A stretch of 64,000 nt of DNA from Diphasiastrum complanatum (GCA_029204225.1 CM055109.1:26170178-26234177); one strand, 5' to 3'; shown: positions 36,100-49,378, counted from the first letter of the stretch. Notes: generated from the sequence alone by a model not told the origin. Made by a program: numbers and translations.

Positions 36100-36960
36100 T
36101 GTTTCTACAAGCTTCATGCTACCTCGTCCACATTTCATAAGGTTTCATATAAATTTAAGCACCATTCTCGACATATTGCAAAGCCCTCCATAAATACTAA
36201 AATCTTGCATAGATATAAAATTATGGCCATAATGCCCTGCCCAAGCATTATGGCTTAGGTTAAAAATCAAGAACATTTTTCAAAAAAGAGACTAGGCCTT
36301 TATGTTGTCTAGAGCCCTCGGGCAAGGCTTTATGTCCCTTTGGACACAAGCCTAAGGACTTTACCTAAGCAAATTTTTGTACTTATAATGGTACATTTTA
36401 TGTACTAGGTATCATTCACGAGGAAGTTGGTTGTCAGTGGTAGCATGCTCAGCCACATAAGAGGTGAAACTTGCAATAAGGTGGTAGCTAGTTGTCGAAT
36501 AGACTGTTGAGATAAAAAAAATTGTGAGACCCAGCTATTTGAATCTCCTACTTTTATTATCTAAGGATGGGAAACCCCTCAATGTACAAAAAGATGAAAG
36601 TACATAAAATAATAATGCCAAATGCAAAGAAGAATTAACCTAAAAAGCTCAAGAAAACATAAAATATCAAAATAATTACTCAAAACCTATTGCTTGATGT
36701 AAAGCACTAACTAGAATAGTGTCACTAGTAGGTAATTTAGGAAGCTTTGAAGCTCTTGCAAATTGAGCTTGTCAAAAAATTGAAAGTGTTTGAGAAACGC
36801 AACATAAATATGTTGATGATAAAAAAAATACAATGACGGATGATGAATTCTTCCCCAAATGCAGGGTCATTATATTCTTGCTCATTGTCTTAAGGAGTTT
36901 GAAGGATATTTTGCTTTTGGAAGCAATATATATGTATATCCCTCATGGAGAATGCCACGA
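35445..36960. other. Intergenic stretch
   Basis: No gene is recognised. It contains the CT repeat at 36054-36097 and otherwise unremarkable AT-rich sequence. Confidence 0.4.
36054..36097. repeat. (CT)22 microsatellite
   Basis: 44 bp of CT dinucleotide. The frames reading Ser-Leu or Arg-Glu through it are artefacts. Confidence 0.95.
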
Positions 36961-36964
36961 GGAT

Positions 36965-36969
36965 AAAAA
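36965..36969 (-). terminator. Pol III terminator of tRNA-Leu
   Basis: TTTTT on the minus strand, 7 bases after the discriminator base; a standard RNA polymerase III stop. Upstream of the gene (37058-37095) the minus strand has CAAGCAAG and an A/T-rich ATAAAAA stretch, like plant tRNA CAA and TATA elements. Confidence 0.85.
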
Positions 36970-36976
36970 GGAAATG

Positions 36977-36984
36977 TGTCGGGA

Positions 36985-37017
<33 letters not shown>

Positions 37018-37057
37018 ACCTTAATCTGGCGCCTTAGACCAACTCGGCCATCCCGAC
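36977..37057 (-). tRNA. tRNA-Leu (anticodon AAG)
   Basis: Folds completely on the minus strand. The acceptor stem is GTCGGGA (37057-37051) paired with TCCCGAC (36984-36978), with discriminator A at 36977. The D arm starts GGCCGAGTTGG (A box), and the anticodon stem CCAGA/TCTGG encloses TTAAGGT with anticodon AAG. The long variable arm, GGTCCGAAAGGGC-like, is typical of class II tRNA-Leu. The T arm is GTGGG/CCCAC with loop TTCAAAT (B box). There is no intron and no encoded CCA. It looks functional and decodes CUU/CUC. Confidence 0.97.
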
Positions 37058-37680
37058 GGCTTGCTTGATTTTGCTCAAAGAATTTTTATAACAAAAGTGT
37101 CAACGGAGCAGTTCAGACTCTGCAGCTTTCGAAAAGGTACGAATAAGTTAGTCAGTACGTTGCTCCAGAAAATTGTTGAGATGCAAGGAGCTCTCCTGTT
37201 CAAGAAAAAAGCAGAAAGCCGTGATGGGCTTCTTCATCCTCATTCACAAGAAGCAACATGCTTTGTGAAGTCGAAGAGAATCCAATTTATCACCAGGCAA
37301 TTAATCCTCCAGCATTATCAAACGCTATGAACAACTATGACCACTCGGCTATGCACCCTATACCCGCTGGCAAAATTCAGCCTGATTCAACGATCTAGTA
37401 AAGATGTCAGCACTGCGATAAATTAGATTCACATCTTCATACTCTCTAACTTTTCTCCAATGAAATCATAAAACATTTCTGTCCGCTTTCAATGAGCCTG
37501 GCAGACGGGAGTTTTTGCCAAAGCAATAGAGCTGTGACGGTTTGAATTAGGAGGTGAATGGCTTTGTATATGTCCAATATTTAACCTCACATCAATACGT
37601 ATAACACCTTTGATCTATATGCACATAAATAAGCCAAGCAAAATTTGAAGGTGGGCTCCTAGATGTCCCTAATCTAGATG

Positions 37681-37744
37681 CAAACTTGGATTCAAGCCCG
37701 AGTCTCCATTGCCAAACTTGGATTCAAGCCCGAGTCTCCATTGC
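37681..37744. repeat. 32-bp perfect tandem duplication
   Basis: Two exact copies of a unit starting CAAACTTGGATTC, at 37681-37712 and 37713-37744. Confidence 0.95.
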
Positions 37745-40700
37745 CACACGTAACACTTTATCTAACTTAATCTAACTTGGGTTCGGTGGGCTTTAAGATA
37801 AGATTTGCATTAGTCTTGAAACACGGTTCCCTTATTTGATGTCATTAGAGATATCTAATAATTAGTTTGGCTATGGCTCATAGCCAATGATCATTTTAAC
37901 CTTGGAAGTGCCATAAACTAGCAAGATTGCAGACAACAGAGTCTTAACATTATGATATTAGAAACATCACTGTAGGATTCATTGCTTTTGGGATTTTGGG
38001 TTAGTTTTTTTTATTGGCATCCATAGGTGTTGGTCAAGTTGTGCATTGCCCCATTCAACATAGAGTTATGTATTGCCAACCACACATCAATGGTAGTCAG
38101 TAGACACATCCTAATCCAAGGTGTGCGGTGGATGATGAAGAGATGTTGCTTCCACCCACCAAGCCATCAAACTGCCCCTATCATGTAGTCGGTGTTGGTA
38201 ATACATTCTATCTAGAGTTAGGAGTGAAAGATCTTTATATCTTTCTTTTACTTCATGATTACTCGATATCATTAAAATGAGATTAACAAGATCATATGAA
38301 TAATGGATATTTTAAGGATAAGGACCGGAAAAATTAAAATGCTACTTTTGCTTTTGGTAATGAGGAAAAGTATGTCAAATCTATCCTTAGAGAGTTTAGC
38401 CTATATAGTTTATTTGTCTATCTATGGAGGCTAGTTGTAAGCTTCATGTAGAAGATAGTGAAAGGTTGTGATGGAAATCAAGACCAAACGTATGGAAAAG
38501 GTTATGAACAAAGTTGTTAAAAATCCCATCTATATTGTTTTAAAGGTTGTGGTGGTATATGTTGCAGATAAGTATTATATTCTCAACTAAATTCCATGAG
38601 ATGATTATCCATTTGTTCCATACTAAGTTCTACAAGAAAAGCATTTGAACCTTTTTTTTTCAAATGACATATCTAAACTAGCTCATGAATGAGTGATAGG
38701 CATCTTCACTATATTCATATGTACTTCTCTAGAAATGTTTCAATTTGAGTTATATAGACGAAGTAAGATGAATCATATGGATTTATTGTTGTTTACTAGA
38801 GTGTTTCTCTATTTTATAATCTAAAATAGGACCGAAGTCGTAAAGTGTATCTAGTACAATTTTGTAGAGGCTATAAATTAAAAGTGAGATGTTGCAATCT
38901 TTCTAAGCGAAGACTTCATGGAGCTCTCCTTCCTAAGCAAAATTTTTGTTGCAACTATTCTAGCCTACATGAGATGCAGAAAGTATGAAACTTTGAACTT
39001 GAAGTTTGAAGGTAAATGGAATCAATCTAAAAGTCCTAACTGAAGGTCTTAACCCTTACTCGCCTCCTGCATTCTGCTAATTGCAAGGCAGTTAGGAAAA
39101 CTGAGATTCCTCTCTTGTTTCTCAAACACTTGAGGCGAAAGTTGGTTTAAATCGAAGCTAGTTTGATTATAGTTTGATTCAAGAATCAACTATGGCACTA
39201 GAATTATGCCCCAGATGTCTGAGTGCGTCCGAAGATGGGCACAAAATCAGCATGCCTTTGGGCTGAAAATGAGCTCAATTAGACCACCCTTATGTTGATT
39301 TAGTGCTATTCGAGAATTTGTTAGATATACATGCTTGTTATTCAAATTGCATCTCTTGATGGGGAGCAACAACGTGATATCTGATTGGTTTGGCAATGCT
39401 GAATTTTTTCCCACAGATTTGATTTCTCTTTCGTTGGAGCACGGAACATCACAACGACACTTTTGTGAATATCACATTAAGTGATTGTTTGTAAAGCACA
39501 ATTTTGCCTGACAGTAGACGCTTTAGACTCAACTATTTAACAACAGATGTAATATCTATTGGATGTGGTGATTTTGGTTTTGATCCTTAGTAGTCTTATG
39601 GAAATGAGAGTTGATGATCATAAAGAAATAAAAATGAAAATCGGGGAGATATGTAATTCACAAATGTAATGGAGGCTACATTTCTCTTTTAGCTTAGCTG
39701 CCATAGCAATAAGCTATTGTGACGATTTGCTAAAAGGCAAGGTGTCATTTCTAGGTGAGTTTGAGCATTGAATAACCAAATGCAATTTTGATTTATTTTT
39801 TCAACAATTTGAATGTCGTGCATAGTGCAAAGCTTGGTGATATATGAAATGGTATTTTGTAGTCTATAAATACAAAATTACATTATGGCCAAGTCAAGCA
39901 CCTAGGTTTTGGAGCAAGCTCCTAAGATGTCACTATACAACAGTATATTCCTTCAAAAGATATTTTGCTCCGATGCTAAGTTCAGGTTCAGGTCACGGCC
40001 CAACAAGATTTATAGAAATATGAAGAAAAAGCAAAGGAGAGAAAGAAGGGGAACATCCAAAGTAGAAAAAAAGAACAATTTTTAGGCTATATCTCCTAAT
40101 GGCAAAATTTGAATCCTTAACATTGCAAGGAGAAAATTTATGAAAACATAATATCGGAAATCGTGTTCAATAGAAGCTAGGGCATCAAAACTTGTTCCCC
40201 CCTTTGTTTAAGAAGGAGGCTTCTCATTGTCTTAACTAGTCAAGGGTGTTAACAGGCTGAATTGGTTATCTTGACATCCAAAGTTTCTTTGGTCTCAAGT
40301 TAGAGCCTCCCCTTGGAAACCAAGAAACATTGTCTTAAGTGGTCCTGTAGCTCCTATGATTTCCTAAGTTGTGGCTACAGTACAGCCCTCAAAGTAGCAG
40401 GGTAGAGTTGCACGTAGCTGAGTTGCAGCTAGAGTATGGTCGTCAAACTAGAGCCTATCTTTGTGATCCTTATGAACTATAACGTTGTCTCAACTAAAGC
40501 TTCCCTCGACTATTGACACGATCATCATCTAGAGAACAATTTCAAGGAGTAATATCACAACTGTTGCCCCAGAGATCAGCCAGGGTACATTCAGCTGCAG
40601 TGTTGTTCTTGTTATTGGTCTGGTTTCTCTCATGGACAGCAAGCAACGATGAAGTTTGCATCTAGCAGAGTATACACCCAACTGTTGGCACATTTATCAA

Positions 40701-41587
40701 TTGGAGCATAATAAGCTGGAGTGCATGTTGCTCACAGGTCAGTCAAAGTGCAATCATTTTGATGAATGGATCATAATGCTGTTGGACAACACTAGATAAT
40801 TACATCTCTCATATCGACTTTTGCTTGTCACGAAGGCCCTGAGCATGTCAAATCGTGGCATTGCTCAATCAATGATTTTCCATCCGTTTGAGATTGAAGG
40901 ATGAGGGGAAGTTTGATTTTGTCCCACATTATCAAGAAGTTGCTTATGAACTTGTTGTCTCTGTAAAGGAAAAAAATTGTTAGACCATATAGGATAATAT
41001 AATATTCTGAAAATATTATCTGAAAATCTCAAAAAATTCAATGTCTTGCAACAAGGAATGAAGGAAGCTTGCTTTCAAACTGATCTAGTATGGTCCAAAA
41101 TCATATCATGTCACTAGTGAACTTTTCACCTAGCTCAATGTCTATGCAGCACTGATTAGCCATGACAACATTCAACATCACTGGTCCATTATTATGTGAC
41201 TTGGTCACTAGTCGTCAGCATTTAGGCACCTATTACGAGCGATTTGGCTTGGTGCCAACTCTATGTGGATCTGGAAAGCTATAACTAGGATAAATTTCTT
41301 GCTACTTGATTAATTGCTTTGGATTTTATTGTAGGAGATGCAAATCTCCACTTCCTTCAAGACGACCAGCACGTTCAACTTATAGACATTCGTACAATAA
41401 TCTTATTGAAGATTGTAATATGATTCTTTCATTTGCTGCCCGTTATCGTCTTTCCGTGCTGTAGTATGAGATATTATGTTCATACTACCTAAGGAAGTGT
41501 TCATATCTTTGAAGAACCGATACTTTGAATTCAAGATCTAATCAATAGTCACCGAACAATGTTCTGGCTTTGGACCGTTAAACCTTA

Positions 41588-41812
41588 ACAAACTTCCTCC
41601 ATAAGGATATTCAAAATACAATGGTGTTTAAATCTATTATATCAAATGGGAAGATAACAAACTTATCTTCGTAAGGACATTCAAAATACAACGGTGTTTA
41701 AATCTATTATATCAAATAGGAAGATATCTTCACATCGCAATAATAACTTCTGAAATTATGAGCAAACTTGTCTTCACATCGCAATAATAACTTCTGAAAT
41801 TATGAACAGTTG
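41588..41812. repeat. Two adjacent tandem duplications
   Basis: A unit of about 68 bp (AAGGAYATTCAAAATACAA...) is repeated at 41588-41655 and 41656-41726. It is followed at once by a unit of about 41 bp (TCTTCACATCGCAATAATAAC...) repeated at 41727-41767 and 41773-41812. Confidence 0.85.
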
Positions 41813-42743
41813 ATTAGCTAAACTACAGATGTTTAAGAATGTTAAAGATCAAATAAAGCTCCCTTTGGGAGAAAGACTGGCATTTCAATATTATTCGACT
41901 TTAATTATACCATATTGTACTTCAAGCATGAGTTCATGTGATTGTAAACCATAGACACCAGCAAATGTGTTTGCACTGAGTACCAAACTTGCAAACTCGT
42001 CGGCTTCAAAATGTGCTTGCCAAACTTGTTGCAAACATCAGTGGACTCCCTTCTCATGTTATTTGGTCTAGACTCTACTATTTTGCATACTATCATATTA
42101 TGAAGCATAAGTGCATAAACATGAATCAACTCAACCTGCTCAACCAAATATGATTATACAGTGCCAACCTGAAAGTAAGCTTGTAACGTTGACTGTTTTC
42201 ACTCCAATGTCTTTTTGGTTTGCAATGTATCTCTATCTTTAATTGACCAGATCAATATATCTCTAGCATCTATGTTATTTTATTTTTGGCTCTTTCCAGT
42301 TTATCAAAGCGTTGTTCTTTTGATGCGCTCATTGATGATTTCTGAGTTCATTTAAAACTAACCAAACTATCCAAAAAGCCAAATTTAGCCATGGGTCTTT
42401 TTTCCACACAAAAGAATCAAAATAAAAAATGGCAATCTAGGTCGTGGATCGCTGACGGGAACGCAAGTTCCGGAAAGTTTTTGCAGCAGATCGCGATCTG
42501 CCGTAACACTGATATGAACTTTGAAAACACATTTTGATGACCAAAATTTTATTGAAATGATATAAAGGTGATTAGGGATCACCATTTTATGGTTTTCTTA
42601 TCAAAGGAGGTTCCATAATACTCATGCAAGAAACATCATATATACTGTCTATAACTCTCTTACCTCTGACTTGTGCCTTCAGGAGGGTCTGGAAAAAGAA
42701 ATTCTCAAGTTAAATACTCCTACAGAGATGGCATGTTTGTACA

Positions 42744-42749
42744 TTTATT
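42744..42749 (-). promoter_or_regulatory. Polyadenylation signal AATAAA
   Basis: AATAAA on the minus strand, 59 nt past the stop codon of the gene ending at 42809. The spacing suits its 3' UTR. Confidence 0.55.
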
Positions 42750-42808
42750 ATTACCCTGCTGGTGTGAAGAGACCATGTTACAACTTCCCAAGTTTTTTAC
42801 ATGATGTC

Positions 42809-43178
42809 TCAATATGCAAGCTTTTCTCCCTGTCGCAAAGCCTTGATTTTCATCCGGTATCGAGGATACCTTGGCACTACTTGACTTGGACCCATGTGGA
42901 ACTGACCTGTGGTGCCATTTACTGGTGGACCATCATCGTAAATGTATCCTACCAATGTGTTGCAAGAATTACAAAGCAGTTTGACCCGCTTTCGCTGAAT
43001 ACCCCAGTAGTTGACAGTTTCAAAGAAGGGAGCAATTTTGCTTTCAGGCTCCTGTCTGAACTTACTCTCATCAATTGTATGAAACGACAAAGTTCCCTTA
43101 TTTCCTGCTTCAAAGTACATATCAGGAGGATAAAGATCATTGGAGCTAACATTCAGTGGTGTGCCACATGCGCCACAG
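42809..43178 (-). CDS. At4g08330-like gene, coding exon 2
   Basis: Carries almost the whole protein, including both CxxC pairs. The acceptor TGCAG is at 43183-43179. Its first base completes the Ser codon AG|C. The stop TAG follows K-L-A-Y. Confidence 0.85.
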
Positions 43179-46100
43179 CTGCATCCAACAAAAGAATGCT
43201 TATAGTTGCAACAAGAAACCAACTATAGACATATGTCTAAATGTAGACGTTTTACAGCCTCAGTTTTTGTACACTTCTATAAGAAGTTGCTTGCTTTTTT
43301 GAGCACAAGTTATGTGATAAATTGAATCTACACTGCAAAGCCTTAGTAGTTATACTTCTTGAAGATAAAAGTTATATGCACACAGACCCTTCCTGCAAAC
43401 AACAATCCCCATAACAAGTTGTATAATCAGGGCAGTAAGCTGGAAATCAGGAATGATTCAGGGAGCCCGGATTTCTGGCATATGCAGACAGGCAAAGATT
43501 TTAATATGCTTGATTCAGCATCAGTTCTGTAAGAACTTTGTAAGAGAGGCTAGAGTCACTAAATGAATGGAAACAAGAGATCCTGGTAGTGGTTCTGACC
43601 ACTTTCAATATGCCGGTCATTTGCCTCCAATGTTTCGTGGACCTTTTCGAAAAGCCTTTTTGCAACTTGTTTGAAACGCATTTGGAACGGGAAAGAATCG
43701 GGTCTGTCACACTGTCTTGCCCTGTTGGTCGTGTACACTGGACACGACCCTGACTGTGGTATCTAGGGTTCGACACTAGTTACGTGCTCGTAACACTCCC
43801 TCCCCCTTAAGAATCGTCTTGGTCCTCTAAGACAAACTCTGGAAACATCTTGCGAAGGACGCTGCCTCTTTCCCAGGTGGCATTCTCAACAGGCTGATCA
43901 TTCTACTATCAAGAATCTCCTCTGGTTCATGTGGAGGTTGCTGAAAATCCAATGGGAGAACTAGAACATTGTCCCCTACTAGATTTTCTGATCTGGCTAA
44001 GCCTTTTGTAACTGACTTACATGAAAAACTGGAAAAACCTTACTGTTGTGTGGGAGTTCTAGTTCATAGGTGACCTCGCCTAGTCTCCTACTAATGGTAA
44101 AAGGACCACAACACCTAGGAGATAACTTAGCACACACTCCTGCTTTGAGAGTTTTAGAGTCAACTGGAACTCTTAAGTAGACTTTCTCACCAGCGGAGAA
44201 CTGCACATCCCGTCTGTGTGGATCTGCATAATGTCTGGCTCGATCCTGGGACTGCCTAATGCTACGCTTAGCATGTTCTATCATCTGGTTTAGGTCTTCT
44301 AAAAAGTTTCTGGCTGCTTCAACTTTTTCTTGTTTAAACCCTACAGCTGTCGGTGAGCGTGGCTGAAAACCATACATCAGCATGAATGGGTTGTATCCCG
44401 TAGCTGAATGTTTGGTACTGTTATAAGCAAACTCTAATATCAAGAGATACTCCTCCCAATTAGTCTACTTTTTCCTGACGTATGCTCGAAGCATATCCTC
44501 CAGCACCTGATTTACTCTTTATGTTTGATCGTCCGTCTGTGGATGGTCGGTGGTACTAAAGTTGAGTTTAGTATGGAGATGATGGAATACTGCCCTCCAA
44601 AAATTTCCATTAAACTTACTGTCTTGGTCACTGACTATGCCGGAAGGTAGACCATACAATTTAAATAGCCCATCTACAAACAACCTCGCTAACTCTGGAG
44701 CTCTAACGGTCGTTTTGGAATAAAGTGAGCCATTTTGGTTAGACGGTCAACTATGACCCATATAGCATCATTACCCTTTTGGGTTTTAGGTAGGCCTACT
44801 ATAAAATCCATGGAGATACTCTCCCATTTACCCAGCTGGTATGTCTAGGGGCTGTAACAACCCTCCTGCCTTTAAACACTCTGCTTTATTTACCTGACAT
44901 TTCTGGCAACTGGTTACATATTGCTGGACGTCATACTGTGCCAAAAAAACTGCCTACGAAGAAGCTCATAGGTCTTTTGAATGCCTGGGTGCCCCGCATT
45001 AGGACTGTCATGACACTCATATAGGACCTGCGGCCTATAATCCTCTGAATTGGGGACACATACTCTATCTCTATAAAGCAAATACTCATCCTGAATGGAA
45101 TATCCTTGAGTCAACTGACCCTCAACCACTTCGGTTTGCTTGGGTAATACAGGCTTAGAGTCCTCAACGTCATCTGACGTATACCCGGACTCATCATCCT
45201 CAATGGAAGTTGCCGTATTCTTGGATGAACTGGCACCAGCCCCAAAAACTGGTTCTAGAGTCTGTGGCTGTCTTCTTTGTACTGAGTTCCAGATAGTAGA
45301 GAAGAATGCATCATGCTGGCATTTCCCTCTCAAGGACTCGAGTAACTCACTACCAGTATGAATAAAACTCAACTCGTTTATCATAGGCATTCTACTAAGT
45401 GCATCTACTATTGTGTTGAATTTCCCCGTTTATATCTGATAGACATATCAAACTCTTGCATTAACTCAGCCCAACGAGCTTTTCGACCTCAAAGCTCAGG
45501 CTGATTGCAAAGGTATCTGAGACTTTCATGGTTTGTCAAGACCTCAAAGTTGGCACCATACAAATAATGCCTCCAAGTCTTAAGGGCATGAACTATGGAG
45601 AAGAGTTCCTCTTTATAGGCACTATACCTAGTCTGTGCTGGTTCGAGTATTTTACTCTTGAATGCAACCGGTTGTCCACTCTAAGTTAGTACAGCACCAA
45701 CTGCAAAGTCGCTAGCATATGTTTCGACCACAAATGGCTGATTGGGGTCGACGACTTTTAAAACTGGTGTTGTAGCTAAGGCTGTTTTGAAAGCACCAGT
45801 GTAAGAGATCCTCACACCACAGTAGGGCAAACACTAACTGATCCACCCAACCTTGCCTACTCCCTGATATGGAGCAAGCCCCTCCTAGCCCAGTGTGAGG
45901 GCTGGTAGCATGCATATTGCCAAGTGTCGGCCACGTGGCACTGACATGGCCGACTGCACGTCGGGACCCAACGTGGGGCCCTATCCCGCTGACAGAGTCC
46001 CTAGGTTGTGTTAGGCCCACCATGGCTATGGACCGTGCCGGGGCACACTACTCACACTGTCTTGCCCTGTTGGTCGTGTACACTGGACACGACCCTGATT

Positions 46101-49100
46101 GTGGTATCTGACCTCCTGTGTTCTCTAGGGTTCAGCACTGATTACGTGCTCATAATAGGGGGGAAGGCATGTTACAGCTTTTACTCCCAGTCTCAGTTAT
46201 TTTATAGCTTTAAGTGATGTATTTTTGTAAAATACCGAAATGGCTAAACGAATTGTAAATAAAATAGTTATTAGAGTTATGAGCCTATGAGCCACATGCT
46301 AAGCTTAGGTGTAGGACACTAGGTCATTAGTTAGGAGTGGATGGACTGATCTCCTAGAAAGTTTGACTAGTCGATGGGACACATTATGCTCATTGGGACA
46401 CTTGGTCCAATGAGTGAGTGCCACATGTTAGGGTTGATTGGTCAAACAAGACATGTAATATGCTTACTGGGACACGAGAGTGACACATGTCAACCTACTT
46501 GCTTGCCTATGTGTCAAGGTACTGCCAAGTGGCAAGTGTAGACTACGCACGGACTTGTCCATGTGTCGACATTGGGATGTGTCAGGGTTGAGCACCAAAG
46601 GTTGGGTGGACACAAGGCAGCCAGCTTCATTGTGTTTTATGTTTGTTGATGCTAGATACTTACAAAGAATTCAATAAAGTTAAAATTTGAGATCTATCTA
46701 TACATGCTTTATTGTGGTTCTGTCTATGAGTGTAGTTCAAGAAGAGCCTGACACAAAGGCTACTAGTCTATCTTTGAAATATAGTTGTTTTGGCAAACTC
46801 TGTTGGCTCTTTTGACTGTTTTGTTGCTAGTAGTTGGCCATGAAGGGGTCATGACTCATCATTCTTCTCAGGTGGCATTATTGGCCATGAGGTCAATAGC
46901 ATGTCTATTATTGAGACATTTTGGTATATTGCTTCATTCACATGGTATTGTTGGTTCGTCTGCATAGCATTCAGCAAAAACCTTTCCCCAGTTCCAACTT
47001 TGTGGCCTCAGTTTCAAGCCCTTTTGGGGCTCAGTCCTAGCATCATACTTTTACTAGGGTAATACAGGCTTGCGTATGTGGATCCGAATCATTGTTGTGG
47101 ATCCAAATGTCGTTTTACTATGGCTCACTTCAGTCTTAGGGATCTACTTCCAACTTTATACTACACGTGTGGGCTATTTCACCAATTTGGTGTCTATCTC
47201 TTTTGGCCCACATCACTATATCCATTGGCAATATTTGTCTTGAGACTAGGTAGCCATGACAAGTTTGTTGAGGGAGAGAGACTTGCACGGAGACAATGCA
47301 CAATGATACAATGAGTATGATCCAAGTGAGAGAGATGAAGTAACTAATGTGTCCCTGCACATCTAGTCATGACGTCTTTTCTCAATCAAAAACTTCAGCT
47401 TTGTAAGCGCAGTTTGGCAAAACTTCACCTAGAGGTTCTATGGGCCTTGAGAAACAACATTCTTCACTTCCAAGTTCAATTGAAACCTGAAAAAGCACTG
47501 AAAAACTTCAAGGACAGTTCAAATTTTTTATACACAAAGAAGGGACTTCATCTTAAGAGTTTGGACACTCACAAGGCTAAATCCCTTTAAAAATTTAAAG
47601 CTATCAAGGGTTCTTCTCTCTTTCTCCGAGCATTCCAGATTCTAGAAGACTTTGAACTCGTGGCTTCTATCCACATTGAAAGCCAGCGAGAGAAAAAGCT
47701 CCTCCGCCAACATCCATCACTGAAACTTGAGCCTTCTTCCTGCCAAATGCCAATGCTACAGAATGCAATCTTTATGTTTGAAGATCCATCCACATTTAAC
47801 CACTAGAACTAAGCTACAAAGCACTTCCTTCCGTTTGATGAAACATCATGTATGGTAAAAGACAAAGAGCATAAACAAAGAGCGGTGGCCAAGGGATCGC
47901 AAGAAGATGACCCATACAGATCGTACACAATGATTTCAAGCCAAAAAGCTTTCTTCACAAAGGATTCAAATGGTGGTGCTGGGTGTTTGACGAAGAGTCG
48001 ACCCTTCTCTTGCTTAAGCATTTGTGTGTTTATTTTGCCTGATGCATGCTTGTCTGTTCCTCAATAACATTCAACTGATCTGCCTATTTAAGTGATTGGA
48101 ACTAGCGGAGCTCAAAAAGGAGAGACTTTCTTTTGACCTGGGCTTCACGACGATTGGTTTGAGTCTTCCCATGGTGAAAGTCTTGCAAGGGGATCAAAAC
48201 TCTTGTTCTTATCATGAAGGATCAGATGGACTTTATGGTCAATTTTGAAGCTCACACAGTTGTCTTTCAAAGAGTACAGTGGAGCAATTCAGCTTGTTGA
48301 CCAGGAAGCGACAATACGTTTTAAGTCCAAGACTGCAAAGGGAGTGCGTACTGGATGCTGACAAGGCGATTCTTAATATGCTGTTGCAGATTGGACGTTG
48401 TTTTCTGATTATGACGTGATCTTGGGCCTCCTTGGCCAAATGTACATTGCATCCTTGTGCTGGGACCTTCGAATTTGGTGCTCCTGAACTATCAATGGCC
48501 AATATGCACTGAAAGGATTGCAGCAAGGGGACAGTGAAAAGCAACAGAAGTCAAACAAAACCTAGTGGCAATAGTAGCGATGGAAAAAATAAAAAGGGGC
48601 AGCAGATCCAAATATTAAATGTGTGTTTGCTGGAAGGGGAAAAAGACAAAACAAGAGCACTGCCTCCAGAAACCGATGCCTTCTTGAAGCATTTTGGTGA
48701 TGTCTTTCCTAAGGAACTACCAGCGCAACTGCCTCCTAAAAGATGGGTCTACCACAAGATTGAGCTGGTGCTTGAAGGAGTCCCAACCTCACACTCTTAC
48801 CCAGTATTGAAGTCTTAAAACCCTGAGGGAGGGCAAGACTTTTCTGGAATTGATCAATAAGTCTCTATCCTCTGTTTGATGCCAATACAACATGAATCAA
48901 CCTCCTTAACGGTGCCATGGCAAAAAACCTTAAAAATCTAATTGATGAGATTGAATCAAGCCTGAGATTGTTTGTAACACCGCTTCTACAAAATTCAACG
49001 GCTCCAAGAGAGAGAAACATAAAATTCACAATAGTGAAATGCATGCCAAACCGGGGAAACTACTACAACACAATTGAATTCAGGCATACACTTTTAGAAT

Positions 49101-49378
49101 GAACGAAAATGAGGAGTAATAAATTAGAAGCTGATTCAACGTCTTATGATTATATTTTGGGGGATGTCTGATGCAAAGTTGTCCTGGTTATTCGATGGCC
49201 AGAACTGAAGATCATCCGAAAGGGCATATTCACAATAAGTGCTGCCTAATTGAAGGCATGATTCATCACTAATTAACAATATACAGCAGCGACAAGTGAA
49301 TGATCCAATTCAGAGAAAATGCTGCAAAATTCTGAGAATTTCAAAACGACAACAAAACCTGAATTTCTGCTCTGCCAT
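42809..49378 (-). CDS. At4g08330-like zinc-ribbon protein, two exons
   Basis: Reads as complement(join(42809..43178, 49359..49378)): 390 nt, 129 residues. The large exon has C-G-A-C-G near the start, [21 protein letters not shown] and an ending K-I-K-A-L-R. This matches the small plant family of uncharacterised protein At4g08330: two CxxC pairs, likely one zinc site. That exon has no ATG of its own and is preceded by a stop and then TGGATGCAG. At 49378 the first ATG after a CT-rich leader gives M-A-E-Q-K-F and then AG|GTTTTG. The phases match exactly, producing M-A-E-Q-K-F-S-C-G-A-C-G, the family's usual start. The intron is 6,180 nt and holds gypsy remnants. Function unknown in the family. 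The large exon is near certain; the exon link is inferred. Confidence 0.75.
43668..46160 (-). mobile_element. Chromodomain Ty3/gypsy element, deleted
   Basis: LTR copies share about 90 bp: the 5' LTR runs from about 46160 to 45835, and a truncated 3' LTR from about 43797 to 43668 starts TGTTACGAG after GGGGGAGGG. Gag, protease and most of RT are lost, and the LTR runs straight into [10 protein letters not shown] and the RNaseH region (about 45760-45480). Then come a linker, the H2C2 finger [11 protein letters not shown], the integrase core (V-D-R-L-T-K, V-S-D-Q-D) with the catalytic Glu codon now TAA, a GPY-type end G-P-F-T-I-S-R-R, and a chromodomain trace P-E-E-I-L-D-S-R ... A-T-W-E with an internal deletion. 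It lies in the At4g08330-like intron. Confidence 0.85.
46161..48390. other. Intron sequence of the At4g08330-like gene
   Basis: No coding domain. 46260-46720 is rich in ACATGT/ACACATG motifs and ends near AATAAAG, like an LTR fragment. The remaining frames look like chance. Confidence 0.4.
48395..48830 (+). pseudogene. Ty3/gypsy protease-RT linker remnant
   Basis: Plus strand. D-Y-D-V-I-L-G-L (about 48405) is the end of a gypsy protease. A basic linker then leads to [10 protein letters not shown] and [13 protein letters not shown], the segment just before gypsy RT. It stops before the RT core. The rest is deleted. Confidence 0.75.
49359..49378 (-). CDS. At4g08330-like gene, coding exon 1 (20 nt)
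   Basis: ATGGCAGAGCAGAAATTCAG followed by GTTTTG. It is the first ATG downstream of a CT-rich leader and sits in a good context (ATCCATGGC). Splice phase 2 fits exon 2. Supported by family start, phase and context rather than by any domain. Confidence 0.65.

Larger units (their letters stand above)
37058..42743. other. Long intergenic region
   Basis: Nearly 5.7 kb without a supported gene. Frames at 37061-37330 and 41905-42147 have no domain features. It holds small tandem duplications (37681-37744; 41588-41812) and no recognisable retroelement protein. It could be old LTR or intron sequence. Confidence 0.4.

Noticed and set aside
36833-37024. 63-codon plus frame ending in the tRNA region
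   Set aside because: It overlaps the tRNA-Leu gene, which explains the sequence fully.
42809-43222. Start of the At4g08330-like protein at 43222
   Set aside because: The codon there is TTG, directly preceded by a stop. The acceptor at 43179 and the ATG exon at 49378 fit better.
42671-43228. 185-codon plus-strand frame
   Set aside because: It is the antisense shadow of the At4g08330-like exon, whose family motifs are on the minus strand.
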